DNA from: Clostridiales bacterium
GTDB taxonomy: Bacteria; Bacillota; Clostridia; Christensenellales; CAG-314
Direction of reading: 5' to 3'
Length of the DNA: 21,373 nucleotides
Assembly: GCA_003537755.1 (NCBI GenBank)
Contig: DPQS01000022.1
Span: 17,867-39,239, forward strand
The notes beneath the pieces are model-generated. The model did not search any database. It was not told where the DNA came from and saw nothing but the letters and a program-made list of their open reading frames with translations. The translations under genes and the position numbers were made by a program. How positions within the stretch are numbered: the stretch's first letter is position 1; every line of letters begins with the position of its first letter. Positions 21,311 through 21,373 of the stretch are shown one piece after another.

Positions 21311-21373
21311 ATGGTTTTTATTGTCATCACTAATAATTTTTGGCACCCAAGCGTGCACGATTAGAGTTACAGC

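Overview
The window looks like part of a genome from a low-to-mid-GC Gram-positive bacterium, most likely an uncultured Clostridia-type Firmicute. This is inferred from near-consensus AGGAGG ribosome binding sites before almost every gene, strong TTGaca/TATAAT promoters, many intrinsic terminators, a LexA-type repressor with a Firmicutes-like layout, and a RinA/ArpU-type regulator. No gene allows a species call. Three blocks are joined.

Block 1 (about 1-11,860) is the right-hand part of an integrated mobile element whose left end lies outside the window. Most genes are on the minus strand. From right to left they are: a Schlafen-AlbA_2-type regulator (8474-9790), a 61-aa protein, a LexA/S24 repressor, a zinc-ribbon protein, a RinA/sigma-region-4-like regulator, an 88-aa protein, then an operon of two small cytoplasmic proteins followed by membrane-anchored or exported proteins (an SGNH/GDSL esterase, an Ig-like protein, two further surface proteins, a 43-aa membrane peptide and a truncated membrane protein). 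On the plus strand a small ORF leads into a large serine recombinase (10283-11827), presumably the element's integrase. Two intergenic regions (about 5884-6003 and 8150-8280) are copies of one regulatory module: helically phased TGTRACC repeats, a shared 20-bp block, and a -10 box at exactly the same distance. Two other intergenic regions carry collinear structured-RNA words.

Block 2 (12,371-18,777) is AT-rich and reads as a defence island. A C-protein gene with a textbook C-box operator heads a plus-strand operon with an HNH nuclease and an EVE-like plus NucS/PD-(D/E)XK-like protein. Facing it across a bidirectional terminator is a minus-strand operon with its own XRE repressor, a GIY-YIG/DUF4357 protein, a D12-class adenine methyltransferase and a second amino-methyltransferase. 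A divergent gene encodes a GHKL ATPase with a C-terminal DUF4325 STAS-like domain. The simplest reading is a restriction-modification system with two methyltransferases (perhaps for an asymmetric site), restriction and modification halves under separate regulators, and a companion ATPase.

Block 3 (about 19,000-21,373) is ordinary chromosome of higher GC (31/60 in a sample line, against 18/60 in a sample of the ATPase gene): a PHP-domain phosphoesterase and an M18 aminopeptidase, both plus strand. The Block 2/3 junction carries inverted copies of a tRNA T-arm-like sequence, a possible trace of an attachment site.
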